Source: Rhizocola hellebori (lineage in GTDB: Bacteria; Actinomycetota; Actinomycetes; Mycobacteriales; Micromonosporaceae). From it: a stretch of 64,000 nt of DNA. The notes under the pieces were generated by a model. It was not told the DNA's origin. It made no database searches and was given only the letters and a program-made list of their open reading frames with translations. The stretch is taken from assembly GCF_016862955.1 (NCBI RefSeq), contig NZ_BONY01000014.1, positions 62,001 to 126,000 on the forward strand, written 5' to 3'. Shown here piece after piece: positions 7,818 to 15,604 of this stretch. Positions within the stretch are counted from its first letter, which is position 1; each line of letters begins with the position of its first letter. The translations under genes were made by a program, and so were the position numbers.

Positions 7818-10292
7818 TTAACCTATGCGTTCAACCCGGGCGCTTCGAGCATCCTTGGTGATCTCGAAGCGGACCGGGATGCGCTCGGCCAGACTTGGCA
7901 CGTGAGTGACCACTCCTACCATCCGATTCCCTGTAGCGGCAAGGTTTTCCAGCGTGGCCGCGACCGTGTCCAGAGTGGACGCGTCGAGGGTGCCGAAACC
8001 TTCGTCGAGCATGATGGATTCCAGGCTTGCGTTTGACGACATGCCTCCGAGCTGGTCGGCAAGGGCCAGGGCCAGGGCAAGTGAGGCCTGGAAGGTTTCC
8101 CCGCCTGACAATGTTCTGACAGCTCTGCGCAGACCGGCGTCATGGTGGTCGACGACGAAGAACTCGCGGTCGTCGTGGATGAGGTCGTATTGCCCGTTGG
8201 ACAGCTCCCGCAGGATCCCGGAAGCCCCCGAAACCAGGGCTTCCAGCGCCTCCTGCAGCAGCCAGGCCTCGAAATTGTTGGCGCGCAAGTGCTGCGCCAG
8301 GGTTGAGGCGATCTGCCGATCGGCCTCCACCGCGGCCCGCTGCGAGCGCAGCGACTCCGCCTGCGCCTGCATCTGGATTATCCGCTCCCGCACCGCGCTG
8401 GCCCGCTCAACGGCCACCGCGGCGGCCCGCTGATGCTCTCCCGGCCGCGGCTTGGCCAGACCGGAATCGGTGAAAAGCTCGTCGAGCGAAGCCATCGCCC
8501 GAGTGACTTCGCCGCTGGCGGTGTCGTGTTCTTTACGCAGCCGGGCCCGCTGTTTCTCTCCCGTGGTCACCTGTTCGGCTGCCCAGCCCGACATGGAGGC
8601 CCATGCCCGGCCGAGGTCGTCGCGGTCGGCGGACGGTGGCCCGAGCACCGCCACGGTGTCGCGGGCGGCGTCGAAGTCGCGCCAGCCCCTGCGCAGGCGT
8701 TCCTGTGCCTGCTGCGCCTCCAGCGAGGCCTTGCGATGGGCCTCACGCGCGGCGCGCAGCTCGCCGGAGGCCGCCGCCAGCTCACGCTTGTGGGTCTCCA
8801 CGGCTTTGAGCTGGCCGCGCAGGATTTCCTGCGACTCGGTGCCGGCCAGCATGGCGTCCACTTCGGACAGCCGGGCGGCCAGCTGGTCGTGCGACGCCTG
8901 GGCCGTGGTCACCTTGCGGTCGGACTCGCGGGCCGCCAGGTCTGCCCTTTCGAGCTGTTTGCGCGCCTTCTCGGCCTCGTCTTCGGCCTGTGCCACCACA
9001 TGTTTGGCCGCCACCATGGCCGGCTTTTCCGGCTGGGCCGGCACCTTGGCGACCGTCTGCTCGCAGACCGGGCAGGCGTGTCCGGCCACCAGGTCTCGGC
9101 GTAGCCAGGCGGCGCGGTCGGCGGTCTGCGCGGTGAGCAACGCCTGCTGCGCGCTGGTCACCGCTTCGCTCGCCGCCGCCGAGGCCTTGTGCGCCGCCTT
9201 GAGCTGTTTGTCGGCGGCGGTGTGCGCCTTCTGGGCCTGGGCCAGATCCTTGTCGAGCGCGGTGAGCCGGGTGGCGACCTTGCCGCGCTCCTCGTGCAGA
9301 TTGAGCACGGCCGCGATGGCCGCCGGATCGGGGCCGCTGTCGAGCTGGTGGCGCAACTTCTCCTCGTGCTCTTCGGCCGCGCCGACCGCCACCGCCGCGT
9401 CGGCGATGCGGGCCGTCGCCTCGTTCGCACTCGCGGCCAGCGAAGCGGCATCGCGCGGTGGGCGCACCAGCGCCAGCAGCGACAGCCGCTTCTCCACCTC
9501 GGCCACCGCGTTGGCGGCGACAGTCCTGCTTTCCTGCGCTTTGGCCAGCACAGGCAGCGCCTTCTCCACCAGATCGGTGATCCGGGTCATCAGGTGCAGG
9601 TCTTCCTCGGCTGCCTCCAGCGCCTCCTCCGAGGCGGCGGCGGTCAGCTCGGCGAGCACCGGCTCGGTGGCGGCCAGCTGTGCCGCCGCCTCGGTCACCA
9701 GGCCGGTGGCGCGGTCACGCACCTTCTCGTAGACGTCCAAGCCCAGCAGGCGCACCAGAATCTCTTGCCGCTCCGCCGGTTTGGCGTGCAGGAAGGCGGC
9801 GAACTCGCCCTGGGGAAGCACCACGCACTTGATGAACTGGTCGTAGGGAAGCCCCACCACGTCAACGATGGCGGTGTCCAGCTCCGCCGGGCTCCCGGCG
9901 AGGGCCTCACCCAGCTCATTCAGCAACTCCGAACCGTCCAGAGTGGACGGATCGAAGCCGGGCGAGAGGGCCTGCAGCGCAGCGGCGCGGGTGGAAGCGC
10001 GGCCTTTTCCGTCGCGGCGCACCACCCGCGTCACGGCGTATCGGGAGCCGCCCGCTTCGAAGATGAGCCGAACCGCGGCCTCGGTCGCCGACGGGGCAAG
10101 CGCATGCGCGACCGACCGGGCGCCCCAGCGCGGTGCGGTGCCGTAGAGCGCGAAGCACATCGCGTCGAGGATGGTGGACTTGCCCGACCCGGTGGGCCCG
10201 ATCAGGGCGAAGAAGTCGGTATCGGTGAAGTCGACGACCGCCGGCTGACGGAACGCCGCGAACCCGCGCATGTCCAATCGCATCGGCCTCAT
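7818..10292 (-). CDS. sbcC: Rad50/SbcC-type SMC ATPase
   Basis: ATPase subunit of the Mre11-Rad50 (SbcCD) nuclease, which bridges and processes DNA ends. It has 824 residues: an N-terminal ATPase lobe with Walker A GPTGSGKST (about 32-40), a long Ala/Glu/Arg-rich coiled coil, and a zinc-hook CPVC near residue 405. A second coiled coil follows, then the ABC signature LSGGETFQASLALALA. The Walker B region is IMLDEGFGTLD, and the switch His is in VVTHVPSLAERIP. The ATG at 10292 has GAGGAGG seven bases upstream. Eighty-two bases separate it from the end of sbcD. It is somewhat shorter than E. coli SbcC, as is usual for actinobacterial and archaeal forms. Confidence 0.93.
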   Translation of the reverse strand: MRPMRLDMRGFAAFRQPAVVDFTDTDFFALIGPTGSGKSTILDAMCFALYGTAPRWGARSVAHALAPSATEAAVRLIFEAGGSRYAVTRVVRRDGKGRASTRAAALQALSPGFDPSTLDGSELLNELGEALAGSPAELDTAIVDVVGLPYDQFIKCVVLPQGEFAAFLHAKPAERQEILVRLLGLDVYEKVRDRATGLVTEAAAQLAATEPVLAELTAAASEEALEAAEEDLHLMTRITDLVEKALPVLAKAQESRTVAANAVAEVEKRLSLLALVRPPRDAASLAASANEATARIADAAVAVGAAEEHEEKLRHQLDSGPDPAAIAAVLNLHEERGKVATRLTALDKDLAQAQKAHTAADKQLKAAHKASAAASEAVTSAQQALLTAQTADRAAWLRRDLVAGHACPVCEQTVAKVPAQPEKPAMVAAKHVVAQAEDEAEKARKQLERADLAARESDRKVTTAQASHDQLAARLSEVDAMLAGTESQEILRGQLKAVETHKRELAAASGELRAAREAHRKASLEAQQAQERLRRGWRDFDAARDTVAVLGPPSADRDDLGRAWASMSGWAAEQVTTGEKQRARLRKEHDTASGEVTRAMASLDELFTDSGLAKPRPGEHQRAAAVAVERASAVRERIIQMQAQAESLRSQRAAVEADRQIASTLAQHLRANNFEAWLLQEALEALVSGASGILRELSNGQYDLIHDDREFFVVDHHDAGLRRAVRTLSGGETFQASLALALALADQLGGMSSNASLESIMLDEGFGTLDASTLDTVAATLENLAATGNRMVGVVTHVPSLAERIPVRFEITKDARSARVERIG

Positions 10293-10374
10293 GCCATGGC
10301 CTCCTCACGTCGGCCATCACCTGCGGTGAAGGCATGAGAGAATCCCAATCTCATGATGAGCTCGACAAGCTCGC

Positions 10375-11514
10375 TCATGACACCGTGCTCACTTCGTCGT
10401 AGAGGCGGTCGAAGAGGGCTTGGGTGTGCGGGTCGGTGCTGCCGCGCTGCTCCAGGTAGTCGGCGAAAAGCTCTGGCGCGCTTCGCCCCGCGCGCACGGC
10501 GCGGGCCTTTTGGCTCAGGTCGCCCGGGTCGACCCGGATCTCCAGAGCACGCGGGAACATCTCCTGTATCTGTTCGCGCAGACCGGCCCGTGTCGGCTCG
10601 GTCACATAGACCCGCAGCCACGCCTCGCCAACCTCAAGCGCGGCAAGCTGTTCCACCGTGCCACGGATGGTGCGCAGCGGCACCGCCACGGGCACCGGCA
10701 CGACCCGGGCCTTCGCCGTGGTGTCGGCGCTGACCTCCACCATCGTCACCGAGGAGGCGTTCTCCTCCTCGCCGAAGTCGATGGCGATCGGCGACCCGCT
10801 GTAGCGCACCGGACACGGCCCGAACATCACCTGCGCGCGGTGCAGATGCCCCAGCGCGACGTAGTGGGTGTTGGCCGGGAACACCGAGGTGGGCACCGCA
10901 TAGCCGAGGATCGTGTGCGCCTCGCGCTCGCCGCCGCCCATCAGTCCACCCACGACGGTCATGTGCCCCATGATGAGGTTGACGACACCCGCCTGCGGCT
11001 CCTGCGCGAAAACCGACAGCAACCGCGACACGTGGTCGGCGTACGTGGCCTGGGCCTGTGCCTCGGTCAGCGAGAACATCTCCAGCGCACGCACCGCATA
11101 GCGCTGGGACAGGAAGGGCAGCGCGACACAGCGCCACCGCTCGCCGCCGCGGGTGGTGCCCGCGATGACATGGTCCTCCACGCGATCGCTGACCCGGCCG
11201 CGCAGGGTGATGCCGGCGGCGTCGGCCCACGGCCGCAACGCGTCGAGCGCGGCGCCATTGTCGTGGTTGCCGCCGATGGCCACCACGTCGGCGCCGGTGG
11301 CCCGCAAGGCGGTCAGCGCCCGCGTCACCACCTTGGTCGCCTCCGGCGACGGCTGGGCGTTGTCGTGCAGATCGCCCGCTACCAGGATCAGATCCGGTTT
11401 CTCTTGGCGCGCAATGTCTATCACGTTGGCGATGGCGGCGATCTGCTCATCGAGACGCGAGCGTCCCTTGAGCACCTTGCCGATGTGCCAATCGGAGGTA
11501 TGAAGGATTTTCAT
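10375..11514 (-). CDS. sbcD: Mre11/SbcD-type exonuclease subunit
   Basis: Manganese-dependent nuclease subunit of the Mre11-Rad50 complex, about 379 residues. Phosphoesterase motifs are all visible: HTSDWHIGK (motif I), VAGDLHDN (motif II), GGNHDNG (motif III), LIMGHMTVVGG (motif IV) and YVALGHLHRAQ (motif V). A C-terminal cap region (TIRGTVEQLAALEVGEAW and onwards) precedes a helical tail predicted to bind the Rad50 coiled coil. The longer reading frame opening at 11631 is rejected in favour of ATG 11514. That start makes a one-base TGATG overlap with the herA stop and begins exactly at MKILHTSDWH. It acts with the downstream SbcC and presumably with HerA and the NurA-like protein. Confidence 0.93.
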   Translation of the reverse strand: MKILHTSDWHIGKVLKGRSRLDEQIAAIANVIDIARQEKPDLILVAGDLHDNAQPSPEATKVVTRALTALRATGADVVAIGGNHDNGAALDALRPWADAAGITLRGRVSDRVEDHVIAGTTRGGERWRCVALPFLSQRYAVRALEMFSLTEAQAQATYADHVSRLLSVFAQEPQAGVVNLIMGHMTVVGGLMGGGEREAHTILGYAVPTSVFPANTHYVALGHLHRAQVMFGPCPVRYSGSPIAIDFGEEENASSVTMVEVSADTTAKARVVPVPVAVPLRTIRGTVEQLAALEVGEAWLRVYVTEPTRAGLREQIQEMFPRALEIRVDPGDLSQKARAVRAGRSAPELFADYLEQRGSTDPHTQALFDRLYDEVSTVS

Positions 11515-13259
11515 CAGAACGGGATCCCGTCGTCTTTGCCCTTCACCACCGTCAGCGGATCGGTGGCACTGATCATGCTGGCAAGCGTGGCCCTCGGTGC
11601 CGGGCCGGCCTCTCCGGGCCGGGTTGCCCACGCAGGGAAGGGGAACTCGATAGCGAGCGGCACCGGAATCTCGGGCTGCGCCACGAACATGGTGCCCGGC
11701 TTGGCAAGCAGCGCGCGCTGGCGCTGCGCGGGCGGAAGAAACCCATACTCGGGCCGGGAGGCCTCGGCCGGGTCGAGCCGGCCGACCACCCGGATGGCCG
11801 AGTTGGCCACGATGCGCCGCTCCACCTCGGAGGCGGTCTGCTGCGCCCCGATCAGCACCACGCCAAGGGATCGGCCCCGCTCGGCGATATCGAGCAGCAC
11901 GTCCTTGATGGGACTGGAGCCATCGCGCGGCGCGTATTTGTTCAGCTCGTCGAGGACCACGAACAGCAAGGGCTTGGCGCTGCCCGCCTTCTCCTTGCGC
12001 TCGAACTCCGTCTTGAGCGTGACGCCGACGACGAAGCGCTGTGCCCGGTCGGGCAGGTTGTGCAGGTCGACGACGGTGACCTGGGCGCCGTCGGCCGTGG
12101 AGATGCGGTGCTGCTGCTTGGCCGGGAGGTCACCGCGAATCAGGCGGGCCAGGTCGCGTTTGCTGTTGATGAGCCGCCGCGCGAAGGCGTTGATCGTGCC
12201 TAGACCGACCGCGCTGCCCGCCCACCCGCCGCGGGTGGCGTCGTCGTTGAGCTGCTCCACGAGGTAGTCGACGAGCTGTTCATAGCTGTGGATGGGGGTG
12301 CCGTCGATGCTGATGCCGCCGTCTTTGTCGACGGCGTTGCGCGCCAGCTGCGCGGTGACCGAATGCACCACCATCGTGTATTGCTGGCGCTCGTCGTCGG
12401 CATCGGCGAACACGTAGGGCAGCAGCCGATCCGAACAGAACTCGGAAAGCGTCCAGTAGAAGGGATCCACCCCGGTCAGCCGGCTCGCCACGTCTGGGCT
12501 GCCGGTGCGGTCGCCCGCGCGGGCCGGGGCGTAGACGCTCACCTGAGGGAAGGGGCCTGCCTCCAGCCCGAGCCGGTGATAGGCCGCGCGGGTGCGCTCA
12601 TCGAGCCTCGTGTTTGGATGATCCAGGAACAGCAGGTCTTCGCCCTTGACGTTGAAGATGAGCGCCTTGGTGTTGATGGCGTCACCGCCGAAGACACCGG
12701 ACTTGAAGACCGAATAGAGCAGGAAGGTGGCGAAGCTGGTCTTCGTGGCCACCCCGGAGATGCCCGAGATGGAAACGTGAGCGCCCCGGCTGCCGTCGAG
12801 AAAGTCGGCGTTGAGGAAGACGGGCTGGCCGTCTCGCCCCGTACCCATAGGAAGGCGCCTTTGCATCCGATCGAAGGACAGCGCGCTGTCGCGGGCCTCG
12901 CCTTCGGCCCGATAGGCCACCGCACCGGGCAATGGCGGAACGTAAACCTCCGGCTCCACACGGGTGACGGTGACCTCGGCCGCCTCCTGAACCCGGGCGG
13001 GCAGCATGCCGTCGGCGATGGCGAAAACATCGGAGTCGAAGCTGGCGCCCTCGTGCCGGGCACGCACCGCGGTGACCACCCCGGCGATGGTGACGCGGCC
13101 GTGATCTGCCAGCTCACGCTGGGTCACCACCACGTCGTCAAGCTGCAAATAGGACCCGTCTTCGGAGTTGACGGCGGCCCAGAACGTCAATGGACTGGCG
13201 TCCTCGGTGCCGAGCACTCTCCCAACAGGTGTTCCAACCTCAGCCACGGCCAAGACCAT
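11514..13259 (-). CDS. herA: HerA-like DNA translocase/helicase ATPase
   Basis: Hexameric FtsK/HerA-superfamily ATPase of 581 residues. The N-terminal beta-barrel (HAS-type) domain covers about residues 5-110 (VGRVLGTEDASPLTFWAAV). The P-loop is atypical, SGISGVATKTSFATFLLY, with one extra residue and Thr in place of the last Gly. Walker B is PLLFVVLDELNKYAP. The sensor/arginine-finger region reads LIGAQQTASEVERRIVANSAIRVVGRLD, a hallmark of HerA-type proteins. In archaea HerA drives DNA into the NurA nuclease alongside Mre11-Rad50. The same four functions are adjacent here, in the order herA-mre11-rad50-nurA. ATG 13259 is preceded by a GGGGGG tract and sits inside a small palindrome. Confidence 0.87.
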   Translation of the reverse strand: MVLAVAEVGTPVGRVLGTEDASPLTFWAAVNSEDGSYLQLDDVVVTQRELADHGRVTIAGVVTAVRARHEGASFDSDVFAIADGMLPARVQEAAEVTVTRVEPEVYVPPLPGAVAYRAEGEARDSALSFDRMQRRLPMGTGRDGQPVFLNADFLDGSRGAHVSISGISGVATKTSFATFLLYSVFKSGVFGGDAINTKALIFNVKGEDLLFLDHPNTRLDERTRAAYHRLGLEAGPFPQVSVYAPARAGDRTGSPDVASRLTGVDPFYWTLSEFCSDRLLPYVFADADDERQQYTMVVHSVTAQLARNAVDKDGGISIDGTPIHSYEQLVDYLVEQLNDDATRGGWAGSAVGLGTINAFARRLINSKRDLARLIRGDLPAKQQHRISTADGAQVTVVDLHNLPDRAQRFVVGVTLKTEFERKEKAGSAKPLLFVVLDELNKYAPRDGSSPIKDVLLDIAERGRSLGVVLIGAQQTASEVERRIVANSAIRVVGRLDPAEASRPEYGFLPPAQRQRALLAKPGTMFVAQPEIPVPLAIEFPFPAWATRPGEAGPAPRATLASMISATDPLTVVKGKDDGIPF

Positions 13260-13273
13260 ACCCCCCGGGTATG
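13257..13273. promoter_or_regulatory. Palindrome CATACCC-CCC-GGGTATG over the herA start
   Basis: Perfect seven-base arms with a three-base spacer. It covers the start codon and Shine-Dalgarno tract of herA. It could be an operator or an RNA hairpin that controls initiation. Its TACCC/GGGTA form recalls CsoR-family operators, but no such regulator is nearby, so this is speculative and chance is possible. Confidence 0.3.
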
Positions 13274-13293
13274 ACCTTCACCCCAACGACCGA

Positions 13294-13926
13294 CTAGGCA
13301 CGCTGATAGGTAAGGAAAAGCGTGCCGTCGTCCGAAACGGTCCAGTCGGCCAGGCGCATCCGCCGCACCTCGTGCGGCAGGCCCGCGGTGATGCGCCCGG
13401 CGCCCGGCCCGGCCAGCAAGGGAGCCAGGCTGAGCCGGAGCTCGTCGATCAGATCCTCCTTCGCCAGCGCGGCGAAGAGCTGTGGCCCGCCCTCGCACAG
13501 GATCTGGTTCAGGCCGAGCGACTTCAGCTGCGCCAGCCCGGCGGCGAGGCTGGGGCCGCGAATCACATCGACCACTTTGGACAGTTCGGCCGACGCCGCA
13601 ATATCATCTGTGGTGAGGACGGCCGCCCTGACCGGAGCGGCGGCAAGCGCTGGGTGGCTTGGATCGAGAGCGAGGTTTCTCGATACCACCACCAGTCGCG
13701 GGTACTCGGCGAGCCCGTGTTCCACCCGCCACGCCCGGCGGGGTGCGTCGAGCGTGAGCGGCCGGTAGTTCTCGGCCCGAAACGTGCCCGCCCCGACGAG
13801 CAGCGCGTCGCATTCGCGCCGGAGCTGACGGAACAGTCTCTTGTCCGCCTCGCCGGACAACCCGGCGGAGAGTCCATCGATGTGTGTCGCGCCGTCGAGG
13901 CTCGCCACAAAGTTGACCTTGAGCAC
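13294..13926 (-). CDS. RibD C-terminal domain (pyrimidine/dihydrofolate reductase-like) protein
   Basis: NADPH-dependent reductase of the RibD-C/DHFR superfamily, about 210 residues. VNFVASLDGATHIDG is the family N-terminal strand. DALLVGAGTFRAENYRPL is the nucleotide-binding loop, and LCEGGPQLFAAL is the conserved CEGG motif. Such stand-alone proteins in actinobacteria may reduce riboflavin precursors or other ketones; there is no deaminase domain. The preferred start is GTG 13926. A longer frame opening with TTG at 14031 would add a poorly conserved Pro/Arg-rich extension. It is transcribed toward herA with a 34-base gap, so it may be the first gene of that operon, though no functional link is evident. 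It is divergent from cebE. Confidence 0.8.
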   Translation of the reverse strand: MLKVNFVASLDGATHIDGLSAGLSGEADKRLFRQLRRECDALLVGAGTFRAENYRPLTLDAPRRAWRVEHGLAEYPRLVVVSRNLALDPSHPALAAAPVRAAVLTTDDIAASAELSKVVDVIRGPSLAAGLAQLKSLGLNQILCEGGPQLFAALAKEDLIDELRLSLAPLLAGPGAGRITAGLPHEVRRMRLADWTVSDDGTLFLTYQRA

Positions 13927-14118
13927 TATTCGCCCGCAGGTCCAGTGACCGGAGGGGTGGGTCTGGGGTCGCGGTGCTGGCAATCGCACCAGGAATGCCC
14001 AGGGCAGCTCTCGTGCCGCTTCTCTTTGCAAGCTCGGCAGACCATTTCCTCAACCTATCCGGCTTGAGGCCCATCCAGTCATGATCTGGCATGTCAGCTG
14101 CCTATTTAGGTAACGGAT

Positions 14119-14132
14119 TGGGATCGCTCCCA
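14119..14132. promoter_or_regulatory. CebR-type operator box 1 (upstream of -35)
   Basis: TGGGATCGCTCCCA, one mismatch from the established Streptomyces CebR box TGGGAGCGCTCCCA. It lies nine bases before the candidate -35 hexamer of cebE, a position suited to looping or cooperative repression with the downstream boxes. Confidence 0.8.
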
Positions 14133-14140
14133 GAGGCCTA

Positions 14141-14170
14141 TTGACACTTACGTAACGCGCTGGCAATCAT
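14141..14170 (+). promoter_or_regulatory. Candidate cebE promoter
   Basis: A perfect TTGACA -35 at 14141-14146 is followed after 18 bases by AATCAT (14165-14170), a four-of-six match to a -10 element. The implied transcription start falls inside the first palindromic operator, explaining direct repression by a LacI-type protein. Confidence 0.6.
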
Positions 14171-14202
14171 GGGAGCGCTCCCCCCGGGAGCGCTCCCATG
14201 AT
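14166..14202. promoter_or_regulatory. Double CebR-type operator forming a 37-bp perfect inverted repeat
   Basis: Two copies of GGGAGCGCTCCC (14171-14182 and 14186-14197) are separated by CCC and flanked by ATCAT and ATGAT. The whole stretch is therefore an inverted repeat with 17-base arms, and each box is itself a palindrome. It overlaps the end of the -10 and the transcription start region of cebE. The core is identical to the known CebR site, and a cebR-like gene ends the operon. Confidence 0.88.
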
Positions 14203-14230
14203 TTCGCCCATATTGAGAAAAGGGGCCAGC

Positions 14231-15523
14231 ATGAGCGTTACAACGCGCCGCCGTAAGTTCGCGGTGGTCGCTCTGGCTGCGGTCACCGCGCTCGGCGGTC
14301 TCGCAGCTTGTAGCAAGAAAGACGAAGAGGCGAAGCCCGGCGAGATCAAGCTCGTCGTGGACCACTTTGGTGAGTTTGGGTACGACGAACTGGTCAAGCA
14401 GTACGAGAGCACCCACCCCGGCATCAAGGTGGAAATTCGCAAGACAGCACAGCTCAACGACTATCGGCCGCTGCTGGTCCGGTACCTCGCCACCCAGAAG
14501 GGTGCGGGCGACGTCGTGGCCCTGGAAGAGGGCATCATCACCGAGTTCAAGGCGAACCCGGCGAACTGGATCGACCTCAAGCCGTACGTGGGCGACAAGC
14601 GCAACGACTACCTGCCGTGGAAGTACGACATCGGAGTGCTCGCGGACGGCCGGCTGATGGCCCTCCCGACCGACGTCGGCGGCCTGGCCACCTGCTACCG
14701 CAGTGACCTGTTCAAGGCGGCAGGCATGCCGTTCGAGCGGGAGAAGGTTTCCGCCAGCTGGAAGACCTGGGCCGACTTCATCAAGGTGGGCCAGGAGTAC
14801 AAGACGAAGTCCGGCGGCAAGGCTCTGCTCGACACCGTCACCACCGCGTTCAGCGCTGCCATGTCGCAGGCCGGTGGCGATGGCTTCTACGACAAGGACT
14901 TCAACGTCGTCGCCGACAAGAGCGCGACCGTGAAGTCGGCGTGGGACACCGCGATCAGCCTCGCCAACGCGGGCATCACCGCGAAGATCCGCACCTGGTC
15001 ACCGGAATGGACGGCCGGCTTCCAGCAGGGCACCTTCGCGGCAACCCTTTGCCCGTCATGGATGCTCGGCATCGTCGAGCAGAACTCCGGCGCGGCCAAC
15101 AAGGGCAAGTGGGATGTCGCCGATGTTCCTGGCGGTGGCGGTAACTGGGGTGGTTCTTTCCTCGCCGTGCCAACCCAGAGCAAGCACCCCAAGGAGGCCG
15201 CTGAACTGGCCGCGTTCCTCACCAACGCGGACAGCCAGGTTGCCGCGTTCAAGGCCAAGGGCCCGCTGCCGTCGAACCTGAAGGCACTGGACAACTCTGA
15301 CTTCAAGGCCTACAAGAACGCGTACTTCAGCGACGCTCCGGTCGGCGCGATCTTCGGTTCGGGCGCCAAGACGCTCAAGCCGCTCGTGCTCGGTCCGAAG
15401 CACCAGGCGGTCAAGGAGCGGGCGTTCGAGCCTCAGCTCCAAGCCTTTGAAGGCGGCCAGGTATCGGCTGCCAAAGCCTGGGAAGACGCAATAAAGGACG
15501 CCAAGACACAGGGCGCTTTCTAA
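14231..15523 (+). CDS. cebE: Cello-oligosaccharide ABC transporter substrate-binding lipoprotein
   Basis: Extracellular solute-binding protein, family 1, of 430 residues. Arg-rich N-terminus, hydrophobic core and lipobox LAAC make it a lipoprotein. The mature part starts CSKKDEE and continues IKLVVDHFGEFGYDELVKQYE, typical of sugar-binding components. The ATG at 14231 is preferred over 14198, which lies inside the operator, because AGGGG precedes it and the signal peptide starts there. It delivers ligand to the CebFG permease. The cellobiose/cellotriose assignment comes from CebR-type boxes, gene order and the adjacent beta-glucosidase. No ATPase gene is present; in actinobacteria MsiK commonly serves such transporters from elsewhere. 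Confidence 0.88.
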   Translation: MSVTTRRRKFAVVALAAVTALGGLAACSKKDEEAKPGEIKLVVDHFGEFGYDELVKQYESTHPGIKVEIRKTAQLNDYRPLLVRYLATQKGAGDVVALEEGIITEFKANPANWIDLKPYVGDKRNDYLPWKYDIGVLADGRLMALPTDVGGLATCYRSDLFKAAGMPFEREKVSASWKTWADFIKVGQEYKTKSGGKALLDTVTTAFSAAMSQAGGDGFYDKDFNVVADKSATVKSAWDTAISLANAGITAKIRTWSPEWTAGFQQGTFAATLCPSWMLGIVEQNSGAANKGKWDVADVPGGGGNWGGSFLAVPTQSKHPKEAAELAAFLTNADSQVAAFKAKGPLPSNLKALDNSDFKAYKNAYFSDAPVGAIFGSGAKTLKPLVLGPKHQAVKERAFEPQLQAFEGGQVSAAKAWEDAIKDAKTQGAF

Positions 15524-15534
15524 CACCCGGTTTC

Positions 15535-15581
15535 TCCTGGCGGACAGTGGCGAACCACTTCCACGCCGCTGTCCGCCAGGA
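15535..15581 (+). other. Intercistronic stem-loop between cebE and cebF
   Basis: Perfect 13-base arms, TCCTGGCGGACAG (15535-15547) and CTGTCCGCCAGGA (15569-15581), enclose a 21-base loop. There is no U tract, and cebF begins 23 bases later. Such structures after binding-protein genes usually stabilise the upstream message or attenuate read-through, giving more binding protein than permease. Confidence 0.75.
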
Positions 15582-15604
15582 CCTATTGAGTCACAAGGAA
15601 GCCC

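Noticed and set aside
8452-9732. 426-codon frame antisense to sbcC
   Set aside because: Ser/Ala/Arg-rich shadow of the high-GC coiled-coil coding strand; no domain and no RBS.
11514-11631. N-terminal extension of SbcD
   Set aside because: Thirty-nine unconserved residues that lie within herA; the phosphoesterase fold starts at ATG 11514.
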